Shown: positions 33,095 through 41,890, numbered from the stretch's first letter. The stretch is DNA of 64,000 nt from Agromyces allii (GCF_009749385.1 NZ_WBIN01000011.1:1-64000); one strand, 5' to 3'. The notes: a model not told the origin generated them from the letters alone. Numbers and translations: made by a program.

Positions 33095-33121
33095 CGTCAC
33101 AACCCGGCCTGCTGCCCGGTC
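33095..33121 (+). promoter_or_regulatory. ECF41-type promoter 4 (sigma factor gene)
   Basis: CGTCACA (33095-33101), 16 nt, GGTC (33118-33121); 53 nt before ATG 33175. Its presence before the sigma gene predicts autoregulation. Confidence 0.72.
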
Positions 33122-33174
33122 GTAGCTGCAAGGGGGACGGCTGCGGTCCCATCCGCCGACCGACGGGACACGAC

Positions 33175-34056
33175 ATGGATGCGAACCTCGACGATGCACT
33201 CGCCGGCTTCGAGGCGGTGCGCGGGCGACTCTTCGGCATCGCGTACCGCATGCTCGGCAGCGCCGGCGAGGCCGAGGACATCGTGCAGGACGCCTGGATC
33301 CGCTGGCAGGGAACCGACCGCACGGCCGTCGAGAACGCACCGGCGTTCCTGGCGACGACCACGACCCGGCTCGCGATCAACGCTCTGCAGTCGGCCCGCG
33401 CCCGCCGCGAGACCTACGTCGGCCCGTGGCTGCCGGAGCCGGTCGACACGAGCGCCGACCCGACGCTCGGCGCCGAACGGGCCGAGGCGCTGGGCTTCGC
33501 CGTGCTCGTGATGCTCGAGAAGCTCACGCCGACCGAGCGCGCCGCCTACGTGCTGCGCGAGGCGTTCGCCTACCCCTACGACCAGATCTGCGAGATCGTG
33601 CAGGTCTCCGAGCCCGCCGCCCGGCAGCTCGTCAGCCGCGCCCGCAAGCACCTGGCCGGCGAGCGCCGGCGCGAGGCGACGGCGTTCGAGCAGCGACGGC
33701 TGCTCACCGCGTTCCTGACGGCGGCGAAGACGGGCGACCTCGACGAGCTCGAGCGGCTGTTCGCCGAAGACGTCGTGTCCTATTCCGACGGCGGCGGGGT
33801 CGTGCGCGCGTCGAAGTTCCCGGTCGTGGGGCGCGAGCGGGTCGCGAAGTTCGTGCGCGCGTTCCACACCCACTTCTGGGAGGGCGTGACGATCACCGAG
33901 GCCGACACGAACGGCCAGCCCTCGGTGCTGCTCTCGAAGGACGGCACGACGTTCGCCGTGATCACCCTCGTCGTCGGCCGCGAGGGCATCGACCAGCTGC
34001 TCTGGATGATGAACCCCCACAAGCTCGGGGCCGTGGCCTCCCGTGCCGCCTCGTGA
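33175..34056 (+). CDS. sigJ: ECF41-group RNA polymerase sigma factor with SnoaL-like C-terminal domain
   Basis: A 293-residue ECF sigma factor. Region 2 (about 10-75) contains the AEDIVQDAWIRW segment, and region 4 (105-160) contains PTERAAYVLREAFAYPYDQI. The ECF41 signature WLPEP is at 85-89 in the linker. A fused SnoaL/NTF2-like domain (170-293) carries the DGGG motif at 205-208. In this group the C-terminal domain modulates activity in place of an anti-sigma factor, and no anti-sigma gene is present. The next gene is another SnoaL-like protein overlapping the stop by 14 nt, followed by two epimerase-like genes, matching the usual ECF41 neighbourhood. Confidence 0.88.
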   Translation: MDANLDDALAGFEAVRGRLFGIAYRMLGSAGEAEDIVQDAWIRWQGTDRTAVENAPAFLATTTTRLAINALQSARARRETYVGPWLPEPVDTSADPTLGAERAEALGFAVLVMLEKLTPTERAAYVLREAFAYPYDQICEIVQVSEPAARQLVSRARKHLAGERRREATAFEQRRLLTAFLTAAKTGDLDELERLFAEDVVSYSDGGGVVRASKFPVVGRERVAKFVRAFHTHFWEGVTITEADTNGQPSVLLSKDGTTFAVITLVVGREGIDQLLWMMNPHKLGAVASRAAS

Positions 34057-34414
34057 TCCGGCCGCCCGCCTGCTCGCCGCGCTCGAACACTCGAACGACG
34101 TCGCGCTGGCGAGCGTGCTGAGCCGCGACGTGCGCCTCGTCGTCGACTCCGGCGACGAGCGGGGCGGCGAGCTGCGCGGGCGTGCCGTGATCGCCCGCGA
34201 ACTGCACGACCTCGTGCTGCGACATCCGGATGCCGCGTGGATGCCGGTGCACGTGAACGGCACAGCCGGCCTCGCGCTGCGCCGGTTCGACGGCGAGGTG
34301 GTCGGGGTGCTCGGCATCGAGGGCGAGCCCGCGATCCACCTGCTGTGGCTCTCGACCGTGCCCCGCAAGCTCGCGAGCTGGAACCGACGACGGCCCGATC
34401 CCGGGCTCGACTGA
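34043..34414 (+). CDS. SnoaL/NTF2-like protein coupled to the sigma factor
   Basis: A 123-residue protein starting at GTG 34043, overlapping the end of the sigma gene by 14 nt. The pattern AARLLAALEHSNDVALASVLSRDVRLVVDSG (core LASVLSRDVRLVVDSG), then GRAVIARELHDL and GLALRRFDGEVVGVL, matches an NTF2-like cone similar to the sigma factor's own C-terminal domain. It could bind a ligand or compete with that domain. No catalytic residues are evident. Start codon choice is by frame and overlap. Confidence 0.65.
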   Translation: MPPRDPAARLLAALEHSNDVALASVLSRDVRLVVDSGDERGGELRGRAVIARELHDLVLRHPDAAWMPVHVNGTAGLALRRFDGEVVGVLGIEGEPAIHLLWLSTVPRKLASWNRRRPDPGLD

Positions 34415-34442
34415 CGTCACGGGCCGCCCGTCTCAGTCGACG

Positions 34443-34469
34443 TGTCACAGATGCGGGAGCCATCCGGTC
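34443..34469 (+). promoter_or_regulatory. ECF41-type promoter 5 (first epimerase-like gene)
   Basis: TGTCACA (34443-34449), 16 nt, GGTC (34466-34469), 52 nt before ATG 34522. Confidence 0.78.
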
Positions 34470-34521
34470 GAAGCTCGTGACGGCAGCGGATCCACCGCCG
34501 CCACGACGGAAGGCACCAGTC

Positions 34522-35310
34522 ATGAAGATCGTCGTCATCGGAGGCACGGGCCTCATCGGCTCGAAGGTCGTCGAGCACCTCGTCGAGCACGGCCACGAGG
34601 CGATCGCCGCCTCGCCGAACTCGGGCGTGAACACCATCACGGGCGAGGGCGTCGCCGAGGCGCTCGCCGGCGCGAACGTGGTCGTGGATGTCTCGAACTC
34701 GCCGTCGTTCGCCGACGACGACGTGCTCGCGTTCTTCACCACCTCGACGAACACGCTGCTCGCTGCCGAGCGCGAGGCCGGCGTCGGCCACCACGTGGCC
34801 CTCTCGATCGTCGGAGCCGAGCGCCTGCCGAACAGCGGGTACCTCCGCGCGAAGGTCGCCCAGGAGCAGCTGATCGAGGCATCCGGCCGGCCCTACTCGA
34901 TCGTGCGGGCGACGCAGTTCTACGAGTTCGTCGGGCGCATCGCCGACGAGGCCACCGTCGACGGCATCGCACGGCTGAGCACCGGACTCATGCAGCCGAT
35001 CGCGGCGGCGGACGTCTCGGCCGCCGTCGCGCGCATCGCGGCCGGCGACCCTGTCGACGGCACGGTCGAGATCGGCGGGCCCGAGCGGCTCGGCCAGGAC
35101 GAGTTCGTCCGCGCCGGCCTCGCGGCCAAGGGCGACTCGCGCACCGTGATCGGCGACCCCGAGGCCCTGTACTTCGGCACCGAGCTCACGGGCACCGAGC
35201 TCGTGCCGCTGAGCGCCGACGCGCAGCTCTCGTCGACCACGTTCGCGGAGTGGCTCGCCGCCCAGGCGGCCCAGGCCGTGCCGGCGCCCGGCGCCGCACC
35301 GGTGAGGTAG
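34522..35310 (+). CDS. NAD(P)-binding epimerase-like (atypical SDR, NmrA-type) protein, copy 1
   Basis: A 262-residue atypical short-chain dehydrogenase. The Rossmann motif VVIGGTGLIGSK is at 4-15. SIVGAERLPNSGYLRAKVAQE (core NSGYLRAKVAQE) carries the Tyr/Lys region near 112-122, and YSIVRATQFYEF follows. The catalytic YxxxK is represented by YLRAK. It is under a perfect ECF41-type promoter. Oxidoreductase or epimerase partners are typical of ECF41 loci. Redox substrate unknown. It shares clear similarity with the next gene. Confidence 0.82.
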   Translation: MKIVVIGGTGLIGSKVVEHLVEHGHEAIAASPNSGVNTITGEGVAEALAGANVVVDVSNSPSFADDDVLAFFTTSTNTLLAAEREAGVGHHVALSIVGAERLPNSGYLRAKVAQEQLIEASGRPYSIVRATQFYEFVGRIADEATVDGIARLSTGLMQPIAAADVSAAVARIAAGDPVDGTVEIGGPERLGQDEFVRAGLAAKGDSRTVIGDPEALYFGTELTGTELVPLSADAQLSSTTFAEWLAAQAAQAVPAPGAAPVR

Positions 35311-35316
35311 CCCGCC

Positions 35317-36093
35317 ATGCGCATCGCGGTCATCGGCGGCACCGGCCTCATCGGCACGCGACTCGTCTCGCGCCTGACGTCCGACGGCCACGACGTGGTC
35401 GTCGCATCACGGGCGACCGGCGTGAACTCCTACACCGGCGAGGGTCTCGCGGAGGCCCTCGCCGGGGCGGAGACCCTCGTCGACGTCTCGAACTCCGACT
35501 ACCTCGACGAAGCCGCCGCGAACGAGTTCTTCTACGGCTCGACGCTCAACCTGCTGACGTTCGGCGCGGCGGCGGGCGTCGCCCACCATGTGACGCTCTC
35601 GGTCGTCGGCACCGACCGGCTCGCCAGAACCGAGGGCGGCTACTTCGCCGCGAAGGCGGCGCAGGAGCGGCTCGTCGTGCAGTCGGGCCGACCGTACTCG
35701 ATCGTGCACGCGACCCAGTTCTTCGAGTTCATCGCGAACATCGCGGATGCGGGCACCACCCGCGACATCGTGAAGCTCTCGCGTGCGCTCTTCCAGCCGA
35801 TGGCGGCCGACGACGTCGCCGCCGCGGTGGGCGCGACCGCCGTCGCCCCGCCGCTCGGTCGCATGGTGGAGTTCGCGGGGCCCGAGCAGTTCCGGCTCGA
35901 GGAGCTCGTGCGCCGCCAGTTGCGCCTCCGCAACGACCTGCGCGACGTGGTCGCCGATCCGCTCGCGCGGTACTTCGGCACCGACCTCGCCGAACGCGAA
36001 CTGCTGCCCGGCCCCGACGCGACGATCGCCCCGACGCGCTACGAGGACTGGTTCGCGGCCGGCGGCCGGGCGTACGAGCCCGCGACGGCGTAG
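35317..36093 (+). CDS. NAD(P)-binding epimerase-like (atypical SDR, NmrA-type) protein, copy 2
   Basis: A 258-residue paralogue of the preceding protein: Rossmann motif AVIGGTGLIGTR at 4-15, GVNSYTGEGLAEALAGAETLVDVSNS (core YTGEGLAEALAGAETLVD), TEGGYFAAKAAQERL around 110 (YFAAK) and YSIVHATQFFEF. The 6-nt gap to copy 1 places both in the sigma-controlled operon. Tandem duplication with moderate divergence suggests two related substrates or a heteromer. Confidence 0.82.
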   Translation: MRIAVIGGTGLIGTRLVSRLTSDGHDVVVASRATGVNSYTGEGLAEALAGAETLVDVSNSDYLDEAAANEFFYGSTLNLLTFGAAAGVAHHVTLSVVGTDRLARTEGGYFAAKAAQERLVVQSGRPYSIVHATQFFEFIANIADAGTTRDIVKLSRALFQPMAADDVAAAVGATAVAPPLGRMVEFAGPEQFRLEELVRRQLRLRNDLRDVVADPLARYFGTDLAERELLPGPDATIAPTRYEDWFAAGGRAYEPATA

Positions 36094-36098
36094 CCCGG

Positions 36099-36650
36099 CT
36101 AGGCGAGGTCGGCGAGCGCCCGCTCGACCGCCGCGAGCCGCGCCGCGCGGTCGCCGCTGACCTCGATCACCGCCGTGCTCTCGCCCACGAGATCGGGATC
36201 GTCGACGAGTTCGAGCAGCGCTTCGTCCATCGCCGCGCGCAGTTCGAGATCCTCGTCGTCGCCGACCGGCAGGTCGTCGCGGTGGTGCAGCGGCAGCACC
36301 ACGAGCAGGTCCACGTGCTGCATCGCGGCCGCGGTCAAGTCGAGGCCCCGAGCGAACAGGCTCGACGATCGCCCGGCGCGGCGCAGGGCGTCGAGAGCCG
36401 ACAGGTAGGCGAGGAAGTCGATCGGGCCGCGCTCGGCGATGATCGACCGGCCCGCGGCATCCGTCGTCGGGATCCGACGGGCACTCGACACGAGCTGCTC
36501 GAAGAAGGTCGACGCATCGGGCTCGTCGAGCGCGTCGTCGACGAGCTCGAACGGGTCGCCCAACCGTTCGAACTCGGGGTGCGCGCCGAGGACGTCGTCG
36601 ATGAGGGTGGTCTTTCCGCTGGCGTGGGTGCCCGAGACGACGATGCGCAT
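36099..36650 (-). CDS. AAA-type P-loop ATPase / kinase-like protein
   Basis: A 183-residue P-loop protein. Walker A is GTHASGKTT at 7-15, with a Walker-B-like LLVVLPL at about 115. RSIIAERGPIDFLAYL lies between, in the pattern of AAA_28/NadR-like nucleoside kinase folds. The size and IIAERGPIDF motif suggest a small-molecule kinase more than a molecular motor. Leaderless start supported by TAGAAT 6 nt before ATG 36650. It converges with the epimerase operon with 5 nt between stops. Confidence 0.72.
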   Translation of the reverse strand: MRIVVSGTHASGKTTLIDDVLGAHPEFERLGDPFELVDDALDEPDASTFFEQLVSSARRIPTTDAAGRSIIAERGPIDFLAYLSALDALRRAGRSSSLFARGLDLTAAAMQHVDLLVVLPLHHRDDLPVGDDEDLELRAAMDEALLELVDDPDLVGESTAVIEVSGDRAARLAAVERALADLA

Positions 36651-36656
36651 GCCCGG

Positions 36657-36662
36657 ATTCTA
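36657..36662 (-). promoter_or_regulatory. -10 of the P-loop ATPase gene, leaderless
   Basis: TAGAAT on the minus strand ends 6 nt before ATG 36650. Confidence 0.55.
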
Positions 36663-36765
36663 AGGGGGCATCGGTGACGCGTGGTCGCCCCGCCGTCGGT
36701 GAACACCCGGATGCGGCGGAGCCCGACTCGGCGTACCGTCGTCGCCGTTCCACCGAGGAGGGGCC

Positions 36766-37437
36766 ATGAGCGAGCGCACCGTCGCCGAGCCCGGCGACAT
36801 GGACACGAAGCGGATGACGCGGCGAACCCGCTGGGCGCACGTCGCCGTCGGCGCCGCAGCCGGCCTCGCCTGGGCGGGCGCCCTGCGAGCCTGGATGGCC
36901 GAGCTCAGCGGCGGCATGTCGTCGTTCACGTGGGGCACGTTCGAGGGCGTGCTGCTGCCGGGGCTCGTGGTCGGAGTCGCGTTCGGCTGGGCCTCGAGCG
37001 TCGGCCCCGCTGCGTCCGCTCGTGAACGCCGGATGCTCCGCTGGTGCGCCGCGGCCCCGCTGGCCTTCGCGATCGCACCCGTGCTGCGCCCGGGCGCCCT
37101 CGTCGACCTGCTGACCCAGGGGCTCGGCGGCGGAGCCGTGCTCGTGGCGCTGACCGCGATCGCCGGGGGCTACGCGCTCGGCGGCGGGCGACGGATCTGG
37201 GCCCGGGTGATCTGCGGCGTGCTCGCGCTCGGCGTCTCCGTGGCGGGCGCCCTGTTCGCCGGCCCGCTCGTGCGGGGGCCCGCGCTCGCACTCGACTCGC
37301 CCCGTGGCGCCTGGCTCGCCGTCTTCGACCTCGCCCTGATGCTCGTGCTCATCGCGGCATCGAGCGCTCCGTTCCGGCGGCTCGCCGCGACTGCGGCATC
37401 GGACGGGCGCACGTCGCAGACCGGTCGCGCTTCATAA
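36766..37437 (+). CDS. Membrane protein, unknown function
   Basis: A 223-residue protein with about six hydrophobic helices after a 25-residue polar N-terminus. Short basic loops (ARERRMLRW, GGGRRIW) indicate inside-positive topology. GAGGAGG 5 nt before ATG 36766 is one of the strongest ribosome sites in the window. No functional motif; similar proteins are annotated only as integral membrane proteins. Confidence 0.65.
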   Translation: MSERTVAEPGDMDTKRMTRRTRWAHVAVGAAAGLAWAGALRAWMAELSGGMSSFTWGTFEGVLLPGLVVGVAFGWASSVGPAASARERRMLRWCAAAPLAFAIAPVLRPGALVDLLTQGLGGGAVLVALTAIAGGYALGGGRRIWARVICGVLALGVSVAGALFAGPLVRGPALALDSPRGAWLAVFDLALMLVLIAASSAPFRRLAATAASDGRTSQTGRAS

Positions 37438-37540
37438 CGGTCCGGCGACATCAGTGGCTGCACTGATCCTCGCCGTGCTCGGCCACCCTATTGTGGGCGA
37501 ACCGCTCAACCCCAGCATCGTCACACGAAATCGGAGCCCC

Positions 37541-38272
37541 GTGAACCTCGCCACTCTCCGCTCCGCCGCACTCGTGGCCGTCGCATCCGTGCTCCTGCTC
37601 TCGGGGTGCACGCTCGGCTCGAGCCCCGGGCCGACGGCCGAGGCGCAGGCGCCCGAGACGACGGCACCCGCACCCTCGCCGAGTCCCGAGGCCGTCGACC
37701 CGCTGACGACGGTGACCGAGATCGTCGTGCGGCCCGTGCAGCTGGATCTGCTCGACGTCGACGGCGCGCTCGTCACGACCCTCTCGTTCGACGACGAGAC
37801 CACCGCGTTCGTCGACGCACTGTCGATCGCGCTCGGCGAGGAGCCCCAGCAGACCGAACGGGAGGGCGGCCTCGAAACGGCCCCCTGGACCCAGTACGCG
37901 TGGACCGGTCTCGAGGTGCACGACGACCATGAGAACCAGGTGCCCACCAACGGCGGCGGCGTCTACGGATCCTACGAGCTGAACGTGAGCGTGGTCTTCA
38001 CGGCGCCGGCGGTCGGCGACGGCGTGGCCGTGCGCACGATCGGCGGCTTCCAGCCGGGCGGCGATGCCGAGACCCTCGCGGCCGAGCTCGGAGAACCCTG
38101 GTACGGCAACGGACAGGACCAGGTGCGCGTCGAGACCGGCGAGCCGATCGGCGAGCAGCAGCCGGGCAACCCGTATGAGAACGCCTACTCGGTCACGGTC
38201 AACACCTGGGAGCTCGAAGGGGCGACGGCCTGGATCACCGCGCCCTGGAACTTCGGCGTCGGCCACGTGTAG
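37541..38272 (+). CDS. Lipoprotein, unknown function
   Basis: A 243-residue predicted lipoprotein. From GTG 37541 the signal peptide runs to lipobox LLSGC with Cys23, then a Thr/Ala/Pro/Ser-rich tether (27-60) and a globular domain of about 180 residues. GGAG lies 6 nt before the GTG; a longer reading from upstream would bury the signal peptide, so I reject it. The domain is aromatic-rich (PWTQYAWTGLEVHDDHE) but not recognised; outer face of the membrane. Confidence 0.7.
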   Translation: MNLATLRSAALVAVASVLLLSGCTLGSSPGPTAEAQAPETTAPAPSPSPEAVDPLTTVTEIVVRPVQLDLLDVDGALVTTLSFDDETTAFVDALSIALGEEPQQTEREGGLETAPWTQYAWTGLEVHDDHENQVPTNGGGVYGSYELNVSVVFTAPAVGDGVAVRTIGGFQPGGDAETLAAELGEPWYGNGQDQVRVETGEPIGEQQPGNPYENAYSVTVNTWELEGATAWITAPWNFGVGHV

Positions 38273-38282
38273 CGCCGGGCTT

Positions 38283-38314
38283 CGACGGGCGGATGTCGCG
38301 GCATCCGTCCGTCG
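38283..38314. terminator. Bidirectional terminator hairpin
   Basis: CGACGGGCGGATG (38283-38295), 6-nt loop, CATCCGTCCGTCG (38302-38314): 13-bp stem with one G-T wobble, 10 nt after the lipoprotein stop and before the end of the convergent cupin gene. Confidence 0.6.
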
Positions 38315-38362
38315 AGAGGGCTCGCCTCCCGGCGTCCGCCCGCGCCCGTCGCTGCCGCGGTG

Positions 38363-38836
38363 TCAGGCGTGCTCGTCGGGCTCGCCCCTGCCGGGCTGCA
38401 CCGACCAGCTCGGCGGTTCGTCGACGCCGGCCTCTTCATCGCGGTCGGCGTCGGCCTTCGCAGCCTGCACGATGCCCGCCGCGTGATGCACGGGCGCGTA
38501 GACGACGTAGAGGCGCATGGGCTCGTCGCCGATGTTCTCGACGTCATGCCACGTGCCCGCGGGAACCTGGATGCTCCAGCCGTCGGAGACCTCCTCCTGG
38601 ATCGGGAGATCGTGCTCGGACGGACCCATCTTCACGCGCCCGCGACCCGCGTCGAGGCGCAGGAACTGGTCGGTCTCGGGGTGGGCCTCGAGTCCGATCG
38701 ACTCCCCCACCGGAATCGACATCAGCGTCACCTGGAGGTACTTTCCGCTCCAGGCGACGGTTCGGTAGTTCTCGTTCTGCTTCGTCGCCGTCTCGAGGTC
38801 GAACACGTTCGGCTTGGGTCCGTTGTCGATGCTCAT
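38363..38836 (-). CDS. Cupin-domain protein
   Basis: A 157-residue single-cupin protein. Cupin motif 1 is IPVGESIGLEAHPETDQFL (GESIGLEAHPETDQFL), with one His and one Glu of the usual metal site, and motif 2 is VPAGTWHDVENIG with His. The C-terminus is a polar tail (125-157) with VHHAAG. Similar proteins bind a divalent metal and may be isomerases or storage-like sensors. TAGCGT 6 nt before ATG 38836 suggests leaderless expression. Confidence 0.8.
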   Translation of the reverse strand: MSIDNGPKPNVFDLETATKQNENYRTVAWSGKYLQVTLMSIPVGESIGLEAHPETDQFLRLDAGRGRVKMGPSEHDLPIQEEVSDGWSIQVPAGTWHDVENIGDEPMRLYVVYAPVHHAAGIVQAAKADADRDEEAGVDEPPSWSVQPGRGEPDEHA

Positions 38837-38842
38837 GCCTCG

Positions 38843-38848
38843 ACGCTA
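38843..38848 (-). promoter_or_regulatory. -10 of the cupin gene, leaderless
   Basis: TAGCGT on the minus strand ends 6 nt before ATG 38836. Confidence 0.5.
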
Positions 38849-38971
38849 TGCCGCCGGGGGCCGACCCGGCCAGTGCTTGCGGAATCGGTTCCGGTGACGC
38901 AGGCCGGCCCGATCGATCGCTCGAAGGAGGCCTCGCTGCGATTCCGGATGCCGCGGGCGGCCGCACGGCGC

Positions 38972-38977
38972 TAGGGT
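38972..38977 (+). promoter_or_regulatory. -10 of the 38985 gene, leaderless
   Basis: TAGGGT ends 7 nt before ATG 38985. Confidence 0.5.
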
Positions 38978-38984
38978 CGCCGGT

Positions 38985-39464
38985 ATGAGCGCCCCGACCG
39001 AGAGCACCTCGCCGAGCGGCGAACCCGGCACCGCGCCTCGGCGTTCGTCACGACGCGCACCGCGGCGGCCGCCGCCCGAGCTCGTCGTCGCCGTCGTGCT
39101 CGGCTACGTCACGGGCGTCGTGCAGATCCTGGCCGGCATCACCGTGATGTTCGGCCGCTACCTGCCCGACACGAGCGCGGCCGAGCGCCTCGTCGTGACC
39201 ATCACGGGCGCCTGCGTCGTGCTGCTGGGGCTGTTCGTGATCACCATCGCCGCGGGGCTGACGCGTGCGCGACGCGACGCGCGCGTGCTCGTCACCGTGC
39301 TGCTCGGCATCACGATCGCGCTCGACGTCGTCATCCTGATCGCCTCACCGGACCTGTGGTTCGTGCTCGTCGACCTCGTGCTCGTCGCCGCGGCGATCAC
39401 GGTTCTGTGGACGGGTCGAACCGCGCGGTTCTTCGCACATAGCGCAGGTGGAAGAACCGGATGA
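38985..39464 (+). CDS. Small membrane protein overlapping the P-type ATPase gene
   Basis: A 159-residue protein: Pro/Arg-rich cytoplasmic N-terminus (1-33) and four hydrophobic helices at about 35-55, 68-90, 100-117 and 120-140. Start supported by TAGGGT 7 nt upstream. The last 68 nt overlap antiparallel with the end of the P-type ATPase gene (39397-39464). Function unknown; the four-helix form with basic N-terminus is common in this family of organisms. Confidence 0.65.
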   Translation: MSAPTESTSPSGEPGTAPRRSSRRAPRRPPPELVVAVVLGYVTGVVQILAGITVMFGRYLPDTSAAERLVVTITGACVVLLGLFVITIAAGLTRARRDARVLVTVLLGITIALDVVILIASPDLWFVLVDLVLVAAAITVLWTGRTARFFAHSAGGRTG

Positions 39465-41802
39465 CCTCGATCGCGGCGATGCTCACGACCGAGACCACCA
39501 GCACCAGGGCCGCGGTGACGATCGACGGGTCGACGAAGACGAGGAACTCCGTCACGAGCGGCACCGAGTAGACGACGATGAGCCCGAGCATCATCGAGCC
39601 GATGATGAGGATCTTCCAGCCGTCGATCGGTCGCGAGAGCACCGTGAGCACCCACAATCCGATGATCGTCAGCAGGAGCGTCGAGCCGGTGCGCAACTCG
39701 TCTTGACCGATGCCGGCCTGCGTCGCCAGCCAGCTGTAGACGAAGAGCGCGATCGCGACGACGGCGCCGGTCGGGATCGCGAAGCTCAGCGACCGACGGA
39801 GGAAGCCCGGCACATAGCGTCGGGCATTCGGCATGAGCGCGAGGAAGAACGCCGGAATGCCGATCGTGAGCCCGTCGATGACCGAGAGCTGACGGGGCAG
39901 GAACGGGAACTCCAGCACGAACGCGCCGAAGAGCACCGCGAGGCCGGTCGCGTAGACCGTCTTCGTGAGGAAGAGCATCGAGACGCGCTCGATGTTCGCG
40001 ATCACCTGACGCCCCTCGGCGACGACCCGAGGCAGGTGCGAGAACCGGCCGTCGAGCAGCACGATGCGCGCGACCGCCTTGGTCGCGGCGGCGCCCGACT
40101 CCATGGCGATGCCGATGTCGGCCTCCTTGATCGCGAGCGCGTCGTTGACGCCGTCGCCGGTCATCGCGACCGTGTGCCCGGCCTGCTTCAACGCGACGAC
40201 GATCGCCTTCTTCTGCTGCGGCGTCACGCGCCCGAACACGAGGTGCTGCGACAGCACCTCGGCGAGCTCGGCCGGGTCCTCCGGCAGCTGTCGGGCGTCG
40301 AAGCCCGTGGTCGCATCGAGTCCGACCGTGCGGGCGATCGCCGCGACGGTGTCGGGGTTGTCGCCCGAGATGATGCGCACCTCCACGCCCTGCTCGGCGA
40401 AGTACGCGAGCGTCTCGGCGGCGTCGGAGCGGATGCGCTCGCGGAACGTCAGCAGCGCGACCGGCTCGAGAGCGGCCGGCAGCGATTCGGACTCCTCGTC
40501 GAGCGGCGCCGCGCTGTGCGCGAGCACGAGCGTTCGGAGTCCGGATGCCGCGAGCGCCCGCGACTCGCCGGCGAGCCGGTCGTCGGGGAAGACCATCTCG
40601 GGTCCGCCGAGCACCCAGCTGCCCGCGGCATCCGTTCCCTCGGCGAACGCGACCGCGCTCCACTTGCGCGCCGACGAGAACGGGATGCGCGAGACCGGCG
40701 GGGTCGACGGCGCGGCGTCGTAGGGCTCGGCGAGGCAGCGCGCCGTGGCGTTCGCGTCGGGCTCGCTGCCGTACCACGCGAGCGCCGACCGCCAGCCGGC
40801 CGGCGCGGCATCCGGAGCGAGCGGGTGCTCGGCGTCGAAGACGATGCTGCCCTCGGTCAGCGTGCCCGTCTTGTCGAGGCAGATGAGGTCGACGCGCGCG
40901 AGGCCCTCGACTGCGGCGAGCTCCTGCACGAGCACCTGCTGCCTCGCGAGCTTCACGGCGCCGACGGCGAACGCGATGCTCGTCATGAGCACGAGGCCGA
41001 GCGGGATCATCGCGACGAGCGCCGCGATCGTGTTCACGGCGGCCTGCCGCCAGTCACCCGATTCGAAGGCCTTCTCCCAGCCGCCGAACACGAAGATCTG
41101 GGCGTTGAAGACGAGCAGCGCGATCGGCCCGACGATCCAGCTGACGACGCGCAGCACCTTGTCGATCGACGAGCGCAGCTCGCTCGCGACGAGCGAGAAC
41201 TTCTTCGCCTCGGCGGCGAGCTTGTTCGCGAACGAGTCGGCGCCGACGCGCACGACGACCGCCTCGCCCTCGCCGGCGATGACCACCGACCCCGAGAGCA
41301 CCTCGTCGCCCGGCACCTTGTCGACCGCGTCGGACTCGCCCGTGAGCATCGACTCGTCGAGCTGCAGGTGGGCGGATGCCGCGACGCGGGCGTCCGCCGG
41401 CACCTGGTCGCCCGCGCGCAGCACGAGCACGTCGTCGAGCACCACGTCGGCGACCGCGACCTCGGAGACCTCGGCGTCGCGGCGCACCCGCGCCCGCGGC
41501 GCGTGCATGAGGGCGAGCTTGTCGAGCGCGGCCTTCGCGCGGAACTCCTGCACCGAGCCGATGACGGTGTTCGCGATGGCGCTGATGCCGAACAGCGCGT
41601 CCTGCCAGCGCCCGAGCAGCAGCAGCACGAGGAAGCACGCCGCGATGATGCCGTTGAACAGCGTGAGCACGTTGGCCCGGATGATGCTCGCGACGCTGCG
41701 GCTCGACTGCTGCGTGAACGCGTTCGTGCGCCCGTCGGCGACGCGCTGCGCCACCTCGGCGCTGGTGAGTCCGGTGGGTGTCTCGACATCCGTCGCGCTC
41801 AT
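39397..41802 (-). CDS. Cation-translocating P-type ATPase (CtpE-like)
   Basis: An 801-residue P-type ATPase. It has actuator motif LTGES at 163-167, phosphorylation motif DKTGT with Asp310, and hinge MTGDGVNDALAIKEADIGIAM (GDGVNDALAIKEADIGIAM). The membrane motif before the P domain is AMIPLGL instead of PEGL, and there is no N-terminal heavy-metal domain or CPC. This profile resembles the actinobacterial CtpE group linked to calcium uptake. About ten helices. TAGTCT lies 6 nt before ATG 41802 (leaderless). Ion specificity is inferred by similarity only. Confidence 0.85.
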   Translation of the reverse strand: MSATDVETPTGLTSAEVAQRVADGRTNAFTQQSSRSVASIIRANVLTLFNGIIAACFLVLLLLGRWQDALFGISAIANTVIGSVQEFRAKAALDKLALMHAPRARVRRDAEVSEVAVADVVLDDVLVLRAGDQVPADARVAASAHLQLDESMLTGESDAVDKVPGDEVLSGSVVIAGEGEAVVVRVGADSFANKLAAEAKKFSLVASELRSSIDKVLRVVSWIVGPIALLVFNAQIFVFGGWEKAFESGDWRQAAVNTIAALVAMIPLGLVLMTSIAFAVGAVKLARQQVLVQELAAVEGLARVDLICLDKTGTLTEGSIVFDAEHPLAPDAAPAGWRSALAWYGSEPDANATARCLAEPYDAAPSTPPVSRIPFSSARKWSAVAFAEGTDAAGSWVLGGPEMVFPDDRLAGESRALAASGLRTLVLAHSAAPLDEESESLPAALEPVALLTFRERIRSDAAETLAYFAEQGVEVRIISGDNPDTVAAIARTVGLDATTGFDARQLPEDPAELAEVLSQHLVFGRVTPQQKKAIVVALKQAGHTVAMTGDGVNDALAIKEADIGIAMESGAAATKAVARIVLLDGRFSHLPRVVAEGRQVIANIERVSMLFLTKTVYATGLAVLFGAFVLEFPFLPRQLSVIDGLTIGIPAFFLALMPNARRYVPGFLRRSLSFAIPTGAVVAIALFVYSWLATQAGIGQDELRTGSTLLLTIIGLWVLTVLSRPIDGWKILIIGSMMLGLIVVYSVPLVTEFLVFVDPSIVTAALVLVVSVVSIAAIEVIRFFHLRYVRRTARFDPSTEP

Positions 41803-41808
41803 GGGGCG

Positions 41809-41814
41809 AGACTA
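41809..41814 (-). promoter_or_regulatory. -10 of the P-type ATPase gene, leaderless
   Basis: TAGTCT on the minus strand ends 6 nt before ATG 41802. Confidence 0.5.
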
Positions 41815-41850
41815 CCGGGGCGCGCGGCCGGGCGCTCCTGCGGGAGGAGG

Positions 41851-41870
41851 CCCGGCCCGGCCCGGCCCGG
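41851..41870. repeat. Short tandem repeat (CCCGG)4
   Basis: Four consecutive CCCGG units followed by a degenerate CCCAG, between the P-type ATPase promoter and the end of the M19-like gene. Could vary in copy number. Confidence 0.7.
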
Positions 41871-41890
41871 CCCAGCCTGGTTCTGGCACG

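Noticed and set aside
37519-37545. A seventh ECF41 promoter before the lipoprotein gene
   Set aside because: CGTCACA is present at 37519-37525, but 16 nt later the sequence is TGAA and lacks GTC, and it overlaps the start codon.
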